A stretch of DNA of 64,000 bases from JAUIKM01 sp964445695 (GTDB taxonomy: Bacteria > Bacteroidota > Ignavibacteria > Kapaibacteriales > UBA7675), in the NCBI GenBank assembly GCA_964445695.1, contig CAYULF010000002.1:330393-394392 (forward strand), in the 5' to 3' direction. Positions within the stretch are counted from its first letter, which is position 1. Every line of letters starts with the position of its first letter. The translations under genes were made by a program, and so were the position numbers. The notes beneath the pieces are model-generated. The model was not told where the DNA came from and made no database searches. It worked only from the letters and a program-made list of their open reading frames with translations. Shown piece by piece: positions 7,084 to 15,525 of this stretch.

Positions 7084-9459
7084 TTAAGGTGTTATATCGG
7101 TAGTTTTCACGTCCTTTTTCAGCGAAAACTCAGCCCAGCGCGCCGCCACGGCAAACAGCATTGGATTAACCGCGGAATTGCGAGAAACAGCGCGCAGGAA
7201 TATTTCTTCAAATTGTTCAACAAGGCCTTCAGCGAGATTGCTGCGCTTTCTGACCATTTCATCTTGTGAATCGCGGTCTATCAGATCGCTCAGGAACCAG
7301 GCCAAACGGTAAACAGGCGGAATCTCGGTGTGTTCGCTTTTGTCCAGATACAGCTTCAGATCGTGGCAGAGTCGACGGACTTTAAACAAAATATCGCGCC
7401 CCGCTCCGTGTTCCTGGATCAACTCCACCATCACGTCCCGTATCCCGGCCGCGTAATTGTAACAATCCCAGGACAGAGTCTCGCCGAGTACATGCACTGC
7501 GTCTTTAACAACATTGCCGTCGGCGTCTTTGCGGCTCTTGGCCTGTTCCAGTGCATCTTCGGCCAGTGGAGAAAAACGCGCAACCGAAAACTTGGCGGGG
7601 ATCATGATGATGCCGGCCGACAGCGTCACATCGCGGTTGCCGCCGCAGAACTGTTTAAACTCGTCGTGCAGGCAACGTGCGAATTCAAACACCGTATTCC
7701 AGGGGCCAAGCAGGAATACGTCGTCGCCGCCGGAGAATACCGTGTAAATGCGATTCTTGAAATCATCCCACTGCATCAGGCGGTTTAAATAACCCTCAAA
7801 AAACCACTGCAGTTGTTCCGACAAACCGATGTAATCGGCCAGGCCGGGTTTTTCACCCAGACCATCGCGGAACAACACCCCCAGGTTGTCGACGTCCAGT
7901 TTAAGTACGGCTATCTCATCGCGTCCGCTGTCTTCCAGCGCAAAATTGCCGAGATGCGCAAATTCGATCGGGTGATTGATCTTGAGATCTTCCTCGTCCA
8001 TTTTCCCGGATTCAATCTCCGCCGACCAACGCTTCCTGTACTTCGCAAGCGCTTCGCTCCGCCAGACGGGAACGTCCTTGACCATAAAACGGAAGTCGCT
8101 GGCCTTCCTGGCGTATTCAGTGTCGTTAAACAGAATTGTGTCGTCAATAGGCGGTTTGTCGTATTCGACGAGGTGTTCGAGCCTGTTGATGTAGCGTTGC
8201 CAGTCCTGAACATTGCGTTGACTTGTTTCACTTCCGATTGTTTGCGGCAGGGCGTAGAGTTCCCATGCCGGCAATGTTTTTGCTAGTTTGGCAAATGCGC
8301 CCCGCTGGTCTTCCTGATTGAGCGGTTCAAAAACGGCGGCCCAATCCAGACTCTTGAATTTGCGCGATTTGACGGCCTGGCATTCTTTGGCTATCCTGGT
8401 CATCACGCTCGGTAAGTCGTCACGCAATTCCCGCAGGCTCGCCTGCACCCAGCCAAGCGCGACGTATAACCCGGTGTCCGTGAAGGCTCGCTCCAGCTTT
8501 TTGCGACACTCCCGCAATTCCTGCGCTCCCGACCCGGGGACAAACAAGGTGAAGTTGCCGCCGCCGTCGAGCAAAATGCAGGTGCGCGGAATCCCGAGTT
8601 GTTTAACGATAAGTTCAATCGCTGTCTGTCCCACCAATTGCACCAGGAAAGAACGGCTTTTCAGTTGGCGCGCCGCCCTGGACGAAACAACGTTAAAGAT
8701 AAAGTCCTGAATGCCGGAGGTATCACCGCGAACCACGAGGATCGGCGCGGCGGTCGATGCGAAGGGATTCTCCAGATATGTTCCGACATTCTCTCCCAGC
8801 TCTCCGCAATTGTACTCGTGCGCCAGGCACCAGGCAACTGCCGCCGTCAGACGCGCTTCCTGATCAAGGCTGTTTGTCGGCGAATTGCCCGCCGCAAAGA
8901 CGTGCAGGTACTTGCGCATCATTGCCAGCAGCGAACGTTCGTTGCGGGTTTCATTGAGTTCCGCCAGAAAAGTATCGAGCATCTTTTTATGCTCGCACAG
9001 CTCCCGGAAATCCGCTTGTTCATCGGATTCCAGGGGAAAACCCGCTTCCCGTTCAATCGACAGTTTGACATGTTGTTTAAATGCCTGCTGCCGGCGGCGC
9101 ATGCCGTTCTTTCCCAGCAGGACAATCGGAGAGCGGCGTCGAATGTCATAACCACGTTCGCCGTTGCAATGACCGCGCACACATTCGAGCGCCGCTTTAA
9201 CAATGTTGTACGCCACGGCGGATGACGGACGATCCATCAGGAGTTCAAGACCCGCCAATGGGAAAAGCCTGTCCTTTTCCCTGTCGTGATGTTGACGGCA
9301 TGTCTGCATGAATTTCGCCGCATCGCGATCGTCGTCAAGTTCCGACTCGGGCTGCAGATTCGGCAGCGATCCGGCCGCCATTTCCCAGGAATGTAGTCGG
9401 CGCAGCACACCCAGCGGCGCAAACAGAGCCGCGGTGTGCAAGTGTTTGAGATTTAACAT
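7084..9459 (-). CDS. cas10: Type III-A large subunit Cas10/Csm1: cyclase intact, HD nuclease apparently lost
   Basis: This 791-aa large subunit has two Palm (cyclase-like) domains. The first begins with GDTSGIQDFIF (about 245-255). The second has LKLDVDNLG (519-527) and the intact catalytic loop FSGGDDVFL with G577-G-D-D580, so synthesis of cyclic oligoadenylate from ATP is expected when target RNA binds. Csm1 proteins usually open with an HD nuclease domain carrying an LLHDIGK-like motif. Here the corresponding stretch reads AALFAPLGVLRR (about 10-21), with no His-Asp dyad; an HH pair at 57-58 may be a remnant. Cysteines of the usual zinc-binding linker are also not seen before the second Palm. 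ssDNA cleavage is thus unlikely. An SD (AGGA) precedes the ATG. Confidence 0.9.
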   Translation of the reverse strand: MLNLKHLHTAALFAPLGVLRRLHSWEMAAGSLPNLQPESELDDDRDAAKFMQTCRQHHDREKDRLFPLAGLELLMDRPSSAVAYNIVKAALECVRGHCNGERGYDIRRRSPIVLLGKNGMRRRQQAFKQHVKLSIEREAGFPLESDEQADFRELCEHKKMLDTFLAELNETRNERSLLAMMRKYLHVFAAGNSPTNSLDQEARLTAAVAWCLAHEYNCGELGENVGTYLENPFASTAAPILVVRGDTSGIQDFIFNVVSSRAARQLKSRSFLVQLVGQTAIELIVKQLGIPRTCILLDGGGNFTLFVPGSGAQELRECRKKLERAFTDTGLYVALGWVQASLRELRDDLPSVMTRIAKECQAVKSRKFKSLDWAAVFEPLNQEDQRGAFAKLAKTLPAWELYALPQTIGSETSQRNVQDWQRYINRLEHLVEYDKPPIDDTILFNDTEYARKASDFRFMVKDVPVWRSEALAKYRKRWSAEIESGKMDEEDLKINHPIEFAHLGNFALEDSGRDEIAVLKLDVDNLGVLFRDGLGEKPGLADYIGLSEQLQWFFEGYLNRLMQWDDFKNRIYTVFSGGDDVFLLGPWNTVFEFARCLHDEFKQFCGGNRDVTLSAGIIMIPAKFSVARFSPLAEDALEQAKSRKDADGNVVKDAVHVLGETLSWDCYNYAAGIRDVMVELIQEHGAGRDILFKVRRLCHDLKLYLDKSEHTEIPPVYRLAWFLSDLIDRDSQDEMVRKRSNLAEGLVEQFEEIFLRAVSRNSAVNPMLFAVAARWAEFSLKKDVKTTDITP

Positions 9460-9551
9460 GAGTATCCTGCGTTTGTGTTTTACAACGCTCTGGTTTGAAA
9501 GATTTCGGCACTACTTAACGCACGATTGTACTGACAGAGAGGCGAGACCGA

Positions 9552-10118
9552 CTAGCGTTTCAGCGTGCGACCGACATTGAGCACGGGATGGTAACTTCCT
9601 TCGGCCCAATGGTACAAAGTGGCGTTGTTGACCGTACCCCACATCGCGCCAAGCCCAAAACTCAGAACAACCGGGGCCGATATAAAAAAGTGAATATTGG
9701 CGCCACCAAGTTCGCGTTGGATGTTGTTAAGCAGTCGGTAAAAACCCCTGACCTGGTCGGCCCACTCGACAGGCTGCGAGTGTTCAAGTACACCAATCCG
9801 TCCGTCTTCGTCGAGGGACGTAATAATAAAAGTGTGATCGATGTCGCCCTTTTCCTGCAGGTACTGTTCAACGGCTGTGCGGATAGGCCGCGTAATTTCT
9901 ATGATGACGGCCACGTCCTGAACTTTTTTTGTCGGCTCTTCACCCGGCTCGTTGCGCAGCCGACTCACCAGCAGGCCAACCAGGCGCCGTCCACCTGAGA
10001 TCACGCGCAGAATCAGATTGCCGCCGAGTGTAATGTTTGATTTGAGGGCCTTGATGTTTCTGGCTCCGTCGTTAAACTGATTGACCCAGTCATTGAGATT
10101 TTCGAGAATATCCGACAT
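9552..10118 (-). CDS. Short SAVED-like (cyclic-oligonucleotide sensor) protein
   Basis: This 188-aa protein has a C-terminal part (about 65-183) resembling the distal half of SAVED domains. The sequence VAVIIEITRPI is followed by NIHFFISAPVVLSFGLGAMW, then TLYHWAEGSYHPVLNV, matching the SAVED pattern of a strand ending in aaPvslAfalG and a terminal YHPVL. SAVED is a fused pair of CARF-like folds that binds cyclic oligonucleotides in CBASS and type III CRISPR. Here only about one half fits. Residues 28-52 form a moderately hydrophobic segment with arginines, possibly amphipathic and membrane-touching. No effector domain is fused. It sits 92 nt upstream of cas10 and 43 nt downstream of a deiminase gene, which suggests that one of these is its partner. 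The assignment is by eye only. Confidence 0.6.
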   Translation of the reverse strand: MSDILENLNDWVNQFNDGARNIKALKSNITLGGNLILRVISGGRRLVGLLVSRLRNEPGEEPTKKVQDVAVIIEITRPIRTAVEQYLQEKGDIDHTFIITSLDEDGRIGVLEHSQPVEWADQVRGFYRLLNNIQRELGGANIHFFISAPVVLSFGLGAMWGTVNNATLYHWAEGSYHPVLNVGRTLKR

Positions 10119-10161
10119 CGCATTCTCCGTTCAGTTGCAGTGTAATAATGTGAGGTATTTG

Positions 10162-11352
10162 TTAAACATTTCTGTCCAGCACCTTGGACGCACAGCGCAA
10201 TGCGCCGCGCTCGCCAAGCATTGTGGAATAGTGTCCGGCGATAAATCGCACGTCAAAGCCATGCGAGGTATACACTTTGTGAACGACTTCCCGTGTTCGC
10301 AGGTAAGCTTCCATACAGCCTTCCATCCCCGGGTTTTCTACGTAGTCCGGCACATAAACCCGGCGCTCGCCGCCGTTCACTTCCAGCAAAACATTGTTAA
10401 AAGACTTGAACTGAACTCCCTTGGCACGCGCATCGACAAACATCGGCAGCCGTTCAACTTCAAAGCTGATATTGCCGCACCGTGTTTGGGCAAGTTCCTC
10501 GGCAATAAAATCCAGCACACGGGCCCTGCCGAACACCTTGGAAAGTGATTTTTTCTGGCCGGGGGCACAGAACTCCCTGCACACCTGCGCCACAAACACA
10601 AGGTGAGTTTTGGGCCTGCCATTGATCGGACCACCCGGCGTTATCAACATGTCGATATGTCCGAAGTCGTCCTTAATCGCCGAACGTCGCAGGTTGCTGT
10701 ATGCGTGAAGTCCCCTGCGCATCAGTCTGTCTATCCAGACTATGTGTTTAACACCCAGACTCTCCCGAAGCGACTCGGCAGTTGCGGCACGTGTGGCGTG
10801 ATTCGTTCTGGCACGCCCGTCTTCTTTCGGCAGCAAATCATTGCCGCAAAAAATATAGTCGCCGCCGCACAGAATCTCGCCGCCGGTAATCTTGTGTTCA
10901 ACGGTGCGGTGGTCGTAGCCTTGTTCGGCAGCCAGCGGAACGGAAAAGTGCGTCGGCATGCCCGCAGCCGCCATGTCCGTGTCTGCAAGGCTGTTTGTTA
11001 AACAAATCCGGCCCGTACCACTGTTCTTCGTTACGGCAATCTGATCCTGCAACCAGCGCGACGTATCCGGGCGGGATCTGCCGCCATCAGACAAATCCAC
11101 AATGCGAACATTGGGCCCGCCCGAATTGTCGCTGTTTTCCCGCATCCCGGCTAGCGGGGTGGGACTTAGCACCGTAATCAACAGACTGCGATCCGCAAAC
11201 GCCCGGAACACATTACCCAGGTAATTGTGTACATCGGCGTACGTCAGATTCTGGCTGCCAAGAGTTAACAGCAGGTGCGTAATGCGCCCTTCCCAATCCG
11301 AAAGTAGCCTGTATTGTTCCGTTGATTTCGGCACCAGTTTCACCCTCCGCAT
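10162..11352 (-). CDS. Agmatine-deiminase/PAD_porph-family guanidine deiminase linked to type III-A CRISPR
   Basis: This 396-aa enzyme has the ordered motifs of the guanidino-modifying superfamily, closest to agmatine deiminase and Porphyromonas peptidyl-arginine deiminase. They are SRWLQD103, ITGGE159-IL, DDFGH232-I-D234 (GHxD), KSFNNVLLEVNG (about 316-327) and ERGALRC387. The acidic residues, the HxD pair and the nucleophilic Cys all seem present. Such enzymes hydrolyse a guanidinium group to a ureido group and ammonia; the substrate could be arginine, agmatine or protein arginine and cannot be told here. The gene lies 3 nt after an unknown small gene and just upstream of the SAVED-like gene and cas10, inside the cas operon. 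No polyamine genes are nearby, which argues against housekeeping agmatine catabolism. A defence effector role is inferred. Confidence 0.7.
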   Translation of the reverse strand: MRRVKLVPKSTEQYRLLSDWEGRITHLLLTLGSQNLTYADVHNYLGNVFRAFADRSLLITVLSPTPLAGMRENSDNSGGPNVRIVDLSDGGRSRPDTSRWLQDQIAVTKNSGTGRICLTNSLADTDMAAAGMPTHFSVPLAAEQGYDHRTVEHKITGGEILCGGDYIFCGNDLLPKEDGRARTNHATRAATAESLRESLGVKHIVWIDRLMRRGLHAYSNLRRSAIKDDFGHIDMLITPGGPINGRPKTHLVFVAQVCREFCAPGQKKSLSKVFGRARVLDFIAEELAQTRCGNISFEVERLPMFVDARAKGVQFKSFNNVLLEVNGGERRVYVPDYVENPGMEGCMEAYLRTREVVHKVYTSHGFDVRFIAGHYSTMLGERGALRCASKVLDRNV

Positions 11353-11355
11353 GAT

Positions 11356-11862
11356 TTAGTTGACCGGTTCAATGTTAGTGGTTATCACGTGCTGAACGCC
11401 ATTGCTCGAATTGCCGTCGTATTTAACCGTCAGGTTGTTCAGGTTGTCAATTTTCATCGTGATGTCCGTCGTCGTAATGTCTATGCGGTAGGCGCGGCGC
11501 GGCTTGCCGATGCCGACGAGTTCACATTCATCGCGATCGTCCAACGTACCGAAATACTCCAGTTGATTGGCCTCGTCGTCCATCGATGTGTCATCGGCGG
11601 AGTCGTCAATAACATGGACAAAGTAGGCTTGAGTCTGAGTCGTCCCCAATGCGAATGTTGACGGCAGGCTGGTTGAATTGCTGATCGACACGCCGTCGCC
11701 GATCACCAGCGCACCGCTGCTGATCTTGAGACCGACTTCAGTGTTTAACAAATCGTAGTCGTCGTTGGTGTTGTTAACACAGTTGCGCACGCGAATTTTT
11801 TTACTGCTCTCAAGCAGGTAAACCCGGATTTCGTTCAGCGGATGAGTATCCACGGTAGGCAT
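11356..11862 (-). CDS. Hypothetical beta-rich protein at the head of the CRISPR operon
   Basis: This 168-aa protein was not recognised. It is acidic, rich in Thr/Asn/Asp and beta-strand-like stretches (IRVYLLESS, AYFVHVIDD, AYRIDITTTDITMKIDNL), and has no signal peptide, membrane segment or cysteine cluster. The ATG has GGAG about 8 nt upstream. Its stop is only 3 nt before the deiminase start, so the two are almost certainly co-translated. It may be a partner or structural subunit of the deiminase, or a second small effector; the sequence does not decide. Confidence 0.7.
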   Translation of the reverse strand: MPTVDTHPLNEIRVYLLESSKKIRVRNCVNNTNDDYDLLNTEVGLKISSGALVIGDGVSISNSTSLPSTFALGTTQTQAYFVHVIDDSADDTSMDDEANQLEYFGTLDDRDECELVGIGKPRRAYRIDITTTDITMKIDNLNNLTVKYDGNSSNGVQHVITTNIEPVN

Positions 11863-11962
11863 TTGTATACTCCAAAAAATATCTGAAAATCAGGCACAGA
11901 GATACCCTGTCCGGCACGAGAGATGCGCCGGAAATGAACTCCCTGTTTTGTTTAAGTCTGGA

Positions 11963-12373
11963 TCAATCTATTGGACAGCTTCGCACACAGAGCAGCTCAG
12001 CGTCCACCTTCAACTCGACAATCGTCTTTGTTAATGTGTGAGAGATCATCCGGTATTCACCATCAATTCCAATTCCGTGTATTTCGGTTTTCCAGCCCTG
12101 TTCAGGTCCGGACATCACAATTCGCGGTGGTCTCCTGCGGTCCAGCAGGAATTCACTCGTCTCTGGTGACCGAAAAAACGAAACGTTGCCGGCGAACAAT
12201 ACGCCATTGTCGGCTTTGATTGCAACGGCATTGACGAGCAGATTTTCACGGAGTTCAACCCGTTCGGAGAGTTCATTGTAAAACTCGAGTTCCGTACGGC
12301 GCAATCGCATGCGATGTGAGTCACCGAAGTGGACCACTACCTTAAACCAATTGCCCGCATCTGCCTTTTCCAT
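11963..12373 (-). CDS. Hypothetical protein, probable first gene of the CRISPR operon
   Basis: This 136-aa basic protein is of unknown family. It opens with a strand-rich segment (NWFKVVVHFGDSHRMRLRRTELEFY) followed by repeated beta-like segments (LLVNAVAIKADNGVLFAGNVSFF) and ends in CVRSCPID. No signal peptide or catalytic motif is apparent. It is followed 100 nt later by the 168-aa unknown gene on the same strand, and upstream of it lies a divergent intergenic region, so it is the likely first gene of the leftward operon. The Shine-Dalgarno is weak. Confidence 0.6.
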   Translation of the reverse strand: MEKADAGNWFKVVVHFGDSHRMRLRRTELEFYNELSERVELRENLLVNAVAIKADNGVLFAGNVSFFRSPETSEFLLDRRRPPRIVMSGPEQGWKTEIHGIGIDGEYRMISHTLTKTIVELKVDAELLCVRSCPID

Positions 12374-12716
12374 CGCAGGTCCCGTCTGTTTTCATCTGGC
12401 TCAACGTGATTAGTGTTCGAGTCGATGGTGCGAATTTACGCGGCGGTCCTGCAGTGCACAACCACACTATCAGCGATAATATTATTCTCACAAGAGATAT
12501 TTGCGCGGGAATATATTGCTTTTTCAGTCGAAATGTCAAATAATTATTTCTAACATTGATCCACATCTGTGCCTGAGACCGCCATCGTCAGCAACGGCAC
12601 TGGTACGGTGGGAGACTTTTCCTCACGATTTCTTCGTAATTTGTAATTTTGCCGATGCAGGCAGATCCCGTTGCGCTTGCGTCTGACGGCCTCATAATCA
12701 AAGCCGGATTTTTTGA
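12374..12716. promoter_or_regulatory. Divergent intergenic region with candidate Bacteroidota-type promoter
   Basis: 343 bp without a gene separate the leftward CRISPR operon from the rightward helical-repeat gene, so promoters for both must lie here. On plus, TAATTTTG at 12644-12651 fits the Bacteroidota -7 box (TAnnTTTG), but no TTG is at the right distance upstream. The segment 12460-12550 is clearly AT-rich. A closely related string (TTTGTAATTTGCC) appears in the other divergent region near 22530. Confidence 0.3.
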
Positions 12717-14276
12717 ATGGCACGTCCCAGCGATTACATCCATCGACTTGTAAAATCACTGACCGAACAGGAGAGTTCGCTCTATCGCGAAATTGCCGCA
12801 ACGTCGAACTTCGGCCAGGCCTATCTCGACTTTCTGAATTTGATCGATTCAATGGTGGAATACGATGAGCAAACGGCGCAGACCTTTTGCCGCGACACGC
12901 TGAAAGTCCCAAACTTCTCCCGCTTTAAACGACAGTTCTTTGACAGTCTTCTGGCCCACCTGGAGCTTAATCGACGCAGTAAAAACGAGCACGAAGAAAT
13001 CGACCGGCAGATTCGCGAAGTTGACGTCCTGATTAACAAAGGTCTGCTGGACGTCGCCGGTAAACACATTGTAACTATCAAAAACCGCGCAACAAGAATA
13101 AGCTACCACCACGGCAAGATCGAGATACTGAACCGCGAGATTCGCATTCTGCAGTCCAGGCCCGGCAACAAAGGGGATCAGAAAGTGGTGGCCCTCAACG
13201 AAGAACTGGACCTATACTTAAAGGACTACCAGACGAGCAATCGCTACCGCACTTTGTATCACCTCATGTTTATGCTCTCCCGCACAACCTATAATGGTGA
13301 GATCACAGTGGCAAACATGGCGGAAATCAACAAGATAATGCAACATCCCTTGCTGCGGGCGGGAGCCGAGTGGCCGGACGTGCGCAGTCATCGACTCTAT
13401 CACAGTATTCACGCCAAATACGCTCGCATTACCGGCCGCAATGACATGGAACTGCAGCATCAACGAAGAATTGTTGAACTATGGGAGCAGGATCGCGAAC
13501 AGATCGAGGCCAATCCCTCCGGGTACATCAAATCGCTCAGCATCCTCGCCGGTCTGTTTCGCGTTCACAAAAGTTATACCAGGGCGGACTTTCAGTCTAT
13601 GCTGTTCGATTTGGAGTCCATTGTTGTACACACGTATCGCGATGAAACGGAGCAGTTTGCCGCCGTCGCGTTGCTGCGCCTGATGGACGGTCTTAACGGC
13701 ACCCCCGCTGAATTTGAACGTCTCCTGACCGAATACTTGCCCGATTTGTTGCAGGAGATGAGAACACGCAAAGCGCCGCTTCCTCAGGCTCGAGAACTGG
13801 CGCTGTATTTTAACATTGCCGTAGCCTACTTTGTGCATGGCGACTTCAGCAAAGCCGTTGAGATTACAAGTTTAATCGGCAACTTTGAAAAAACGGTCAG
13901 CCGCCAGGACCTGCAGATCTTCGCTTCAATCCTGACGAATATTCTGATGTTCGAGATGTACGGTGACACAACTGCGGACACGTTCACACACAGCAATGAA
14001 CGCAAGCTCAGGAAATCTTCTCTTTCATTGATACTTGAATCCATCTGCATCCAGCATCTAAAAAAACTCAGGACAACACTCCCGGGAGAGGAAATCAGCC
14101 AGGTTTTCATACCCTGGCGGGACGATCTACTCAGCTTGCTTAACAACAATAATCGGGGCCAGAAACTCGGCATCGAAGAAATTATTTGCTGGCTCAACGC
14201 CAGAATCTCGGGCAATAGTATCTATGCGGAATACCGCAACTACATTGATCGGTCCGCAATTTCCACACTGCAATGA
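12717..14276 (+). CDS. Helical-repeat (TPR-like) protein, paralogue of the gene at 30555
   Basis: This 519-aa, almost wholly alpha-helical cytoplasmic protein has no signal peptide. It starts SDYIHRLVKSLTEQESSLYREIAATS. The paralogue at 30555-32144 shows the same pattern (a short N-terminal helix, a T/NxQExxLY/F motif, a KGLLDxA/KGLYExC helix pair near residues 105-120 and an EILxREI/EILAWER helix). Helix pairs later in the protein (YFNIAVAYFVHGDFSKAVE) look like TPR units. Proteins of this shape are common, uncharacterised, in Bacteroidota. It is divergent from the CRISPR operon, but the second copy stands next to unrelated small genes, so a specific CRISPR role is doubtful. Confidence 0.7.
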   Translation: MARPSDYIHRLVKSLTEQESSLYREIAATSNFGQAYLDFLNLIDSMVEYDEQTAQTFCRDTLKVPNFSRFKRQFFDSLLAHLELNRRSKNEHEEIDRQIREVDVLINKGLLDVAGKHIVTIKNRATRISYHHGKIEILNREIRILQSRPGNKGDQKVVALNEELDLYLKDYQTSNRYRTLYHLMFMLSRTTYNGEITVANMAEINKIMQHPLLRAGAEWPDVRSHRLYHSIHAKYARITGRNDMELQHQRRIVELWEQDREQIEANPSGYIKSLSILAGLFRVHKSYTRADFQSMLFDLESIVVHTYRDETEQFAAVALLRLMDGLNGTPAEFERLLTEYLPDLLQEMRTRKAPLPQARELALYFNIAVAYFVHGDFSKAVEITSLIGNFEKTVSRQDLQIFASILTNILMFEMYGDTTADTFTHSNERKLRKSSLSLILESICIQHLKKLRTTLPGEEISQVFIPWRDDLLSLLNNNNRGQKLGIEEIICWLNARISGNSIYAEYRNYIDRSAISTLQ

Positions 14277-14355
14277 GAGCATTGTATCCGCCGTAGCAAC
14301 GCGCCCGGTACACTGTGGCTGTGCATAGCCGGTCGGCTCACAACTTTCCATGCGT

Positions 14356-14383
14356 TGACAAACAAGGAAAAAAAACAAGCCCC
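14356..14383 (+). repeat. Dispersed element R2 copy (core TTGACAAACAAG...CAAGCC)
   Basis: This is a copy of the A-rich dispersed intergenic element also found at 15473, 32202, 49222, 49420, 52529 and 61415. It lies in the 294-bp gap between the helical-repeat gene and the retropepsin gene, which otherwise shows no gene. Confidence 0.5.
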
Positions 14384-14570
14384 AAATGCAGTGCCGGGGC
14401 GAAGTGCTCTGCATCGCCCGGTTCAGAAAGTTGTTCCAGGGAATACGCGCGGTGGCAGCGCATCACAATAGAACTCAACTTAAATCGAACTACAACCTTT
14501 GTGGTCAAGCGGCCACAGGGGCCACAGGTATAAAGCGCCCCTCCTGTTCAACAATTAAACTCACTCCCGC

Positions 14571-15434
14571 ATGAATCCGGTTGTTAAAATAGATGTCCCG
14601 CAACGCATCGAATGTGAATTCAACTCCAACAACGGGATCGTCCTCATACAGGTTTTGTTAAACGGTCAAAAACGCACGTTTTTACTCGACAGCGGCGCGC
14701 CGTTTATGACGCTTAACACGCGACACGTGCATCCCGATCATATCGAAGCCGGGCTGCTTGAATTCAAAGGCATTGGCGGCAACGTACAATCCTCACGCGC
14801 GCGGATCAAGACTTTTAACTGGCAGGGACTTAAGCTCCGCAACAGCCTGGTGTACGCAATGGACCTGTCACATCTGGAGAATGAGCTCGGCGTTGAGTTC
14901 CACGGACTCATCGGCTACCGTGAACTGATGCATTTTACATTAAACATCGACTACAAGACACAGCGCCTGACCCTTTGGCGCGAGTTCAACCCGGACGACT
15001 TCACGGTACTTGCGCGCATTCCCTTTGTTTTACACAACCACCTTCCCGTCATCAGGGTAAAGATCGCCAAACGCCACCTTAAGCTGGGCCTTGACAGCGG
15101 CGCTGCAATCAACTTGTTGGATATCAAGCTGTTAAATTCCATCGACGGTTTTACACCGGCCAAACGCGAGGAACAGCTTCACGGGGCGGGCAGCACCAGC
15201 GTAACGGTTCAGCACGGCAAGTTAACATCAATGTCCGTTTACGGCACGGAGTTCAATAACATGCGCGTGGTCTGGTCGGACGTCGGCGTGATTAAACAAT
15301 CGCTCGGCGACATCGACGGACTGCTGGGCTACGAGTTCCTGTCCAAACGCCGCATGGCCATCAGCTTCACGGACAACTGCATCTATCTGATCCGCAAAAA
15401 ACGCAGTAAATCTGCGCCTTCAAAAGATTCCTGA
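14571..15434 (+). CDS. Two-domain retropepsin-like aspartic protease
   Basis: This 287-aa protein has two tandem retropepsin-like lobes. The first active-site triad is LLDSGAP (about residues 37-43); the second is GLDSGAA (about 173-179). Each is followed by the glycine-rich flap and a hydrophobic GLIGYREL / GLLGYEFL strand at the end of the lobe. Both catalytic Asp residues are present, so the polypeptide could form an intramolecular pepsin-like active site. No signal peptide is seen. It is convergent with the giant secreted protein downstream. Substrates are unknown. Confidence 0.8.
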   Translation: MNPVVKIDVPQRIECEFNSNNGIVLIQVLLNGQKRTFLLDSGAPFMTLNTRHVHPDHIEAGLLEFKGIGGNVQSSRARIKTFNWQGLKLRNSLVYAMDLSHLENELGVEFHGLIGYRELMHFTLNIDYKTQRLTLWREFNPDDFTVLARIPFVLHNHLPVIRVKIAKRHLKLGLDSGAAINLLDIKLLNSIDGFTPAKREEQLHGAGSTSVTVQHGKLTSMSVYGTEFNNMRVVWSDVGVIKQSLGDIDGLLGYEFLSKRRMAISFTDNCIYLIRKKRSKSAPSKDS

Positions 15435-15472
15435 TAAGACAGATCGCCGCGCCTCCTTCGCGTTGCTTTGGT

Positions 15473-15497
15473 GGCTTGCTTTTTCTCTTGTTTGTCA
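15473..15497 (-). repeat. Dispersed element R2 copy
   Basis: On minus the sequence reads TGACAAACAAG, then AGAAAAAGCAAGCC, and continues to GAAGGAGGCG; the whole copy spans about 15440-15497. It is a good match to the copies at 49420 and 61415 and sits 29 bp from a copy of the 29-bp palindrome. Confidence 0.6.
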
Positions 15498-15525
15498 AAG
15501 TGTGAGAATTCGCAGAAAACAAAAA

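Noticed and set aside
12400..12450. Possible tRNA because of a GTTCGAGTC string
   Set aside because: No T-stem or acceptor stem pairs around it.
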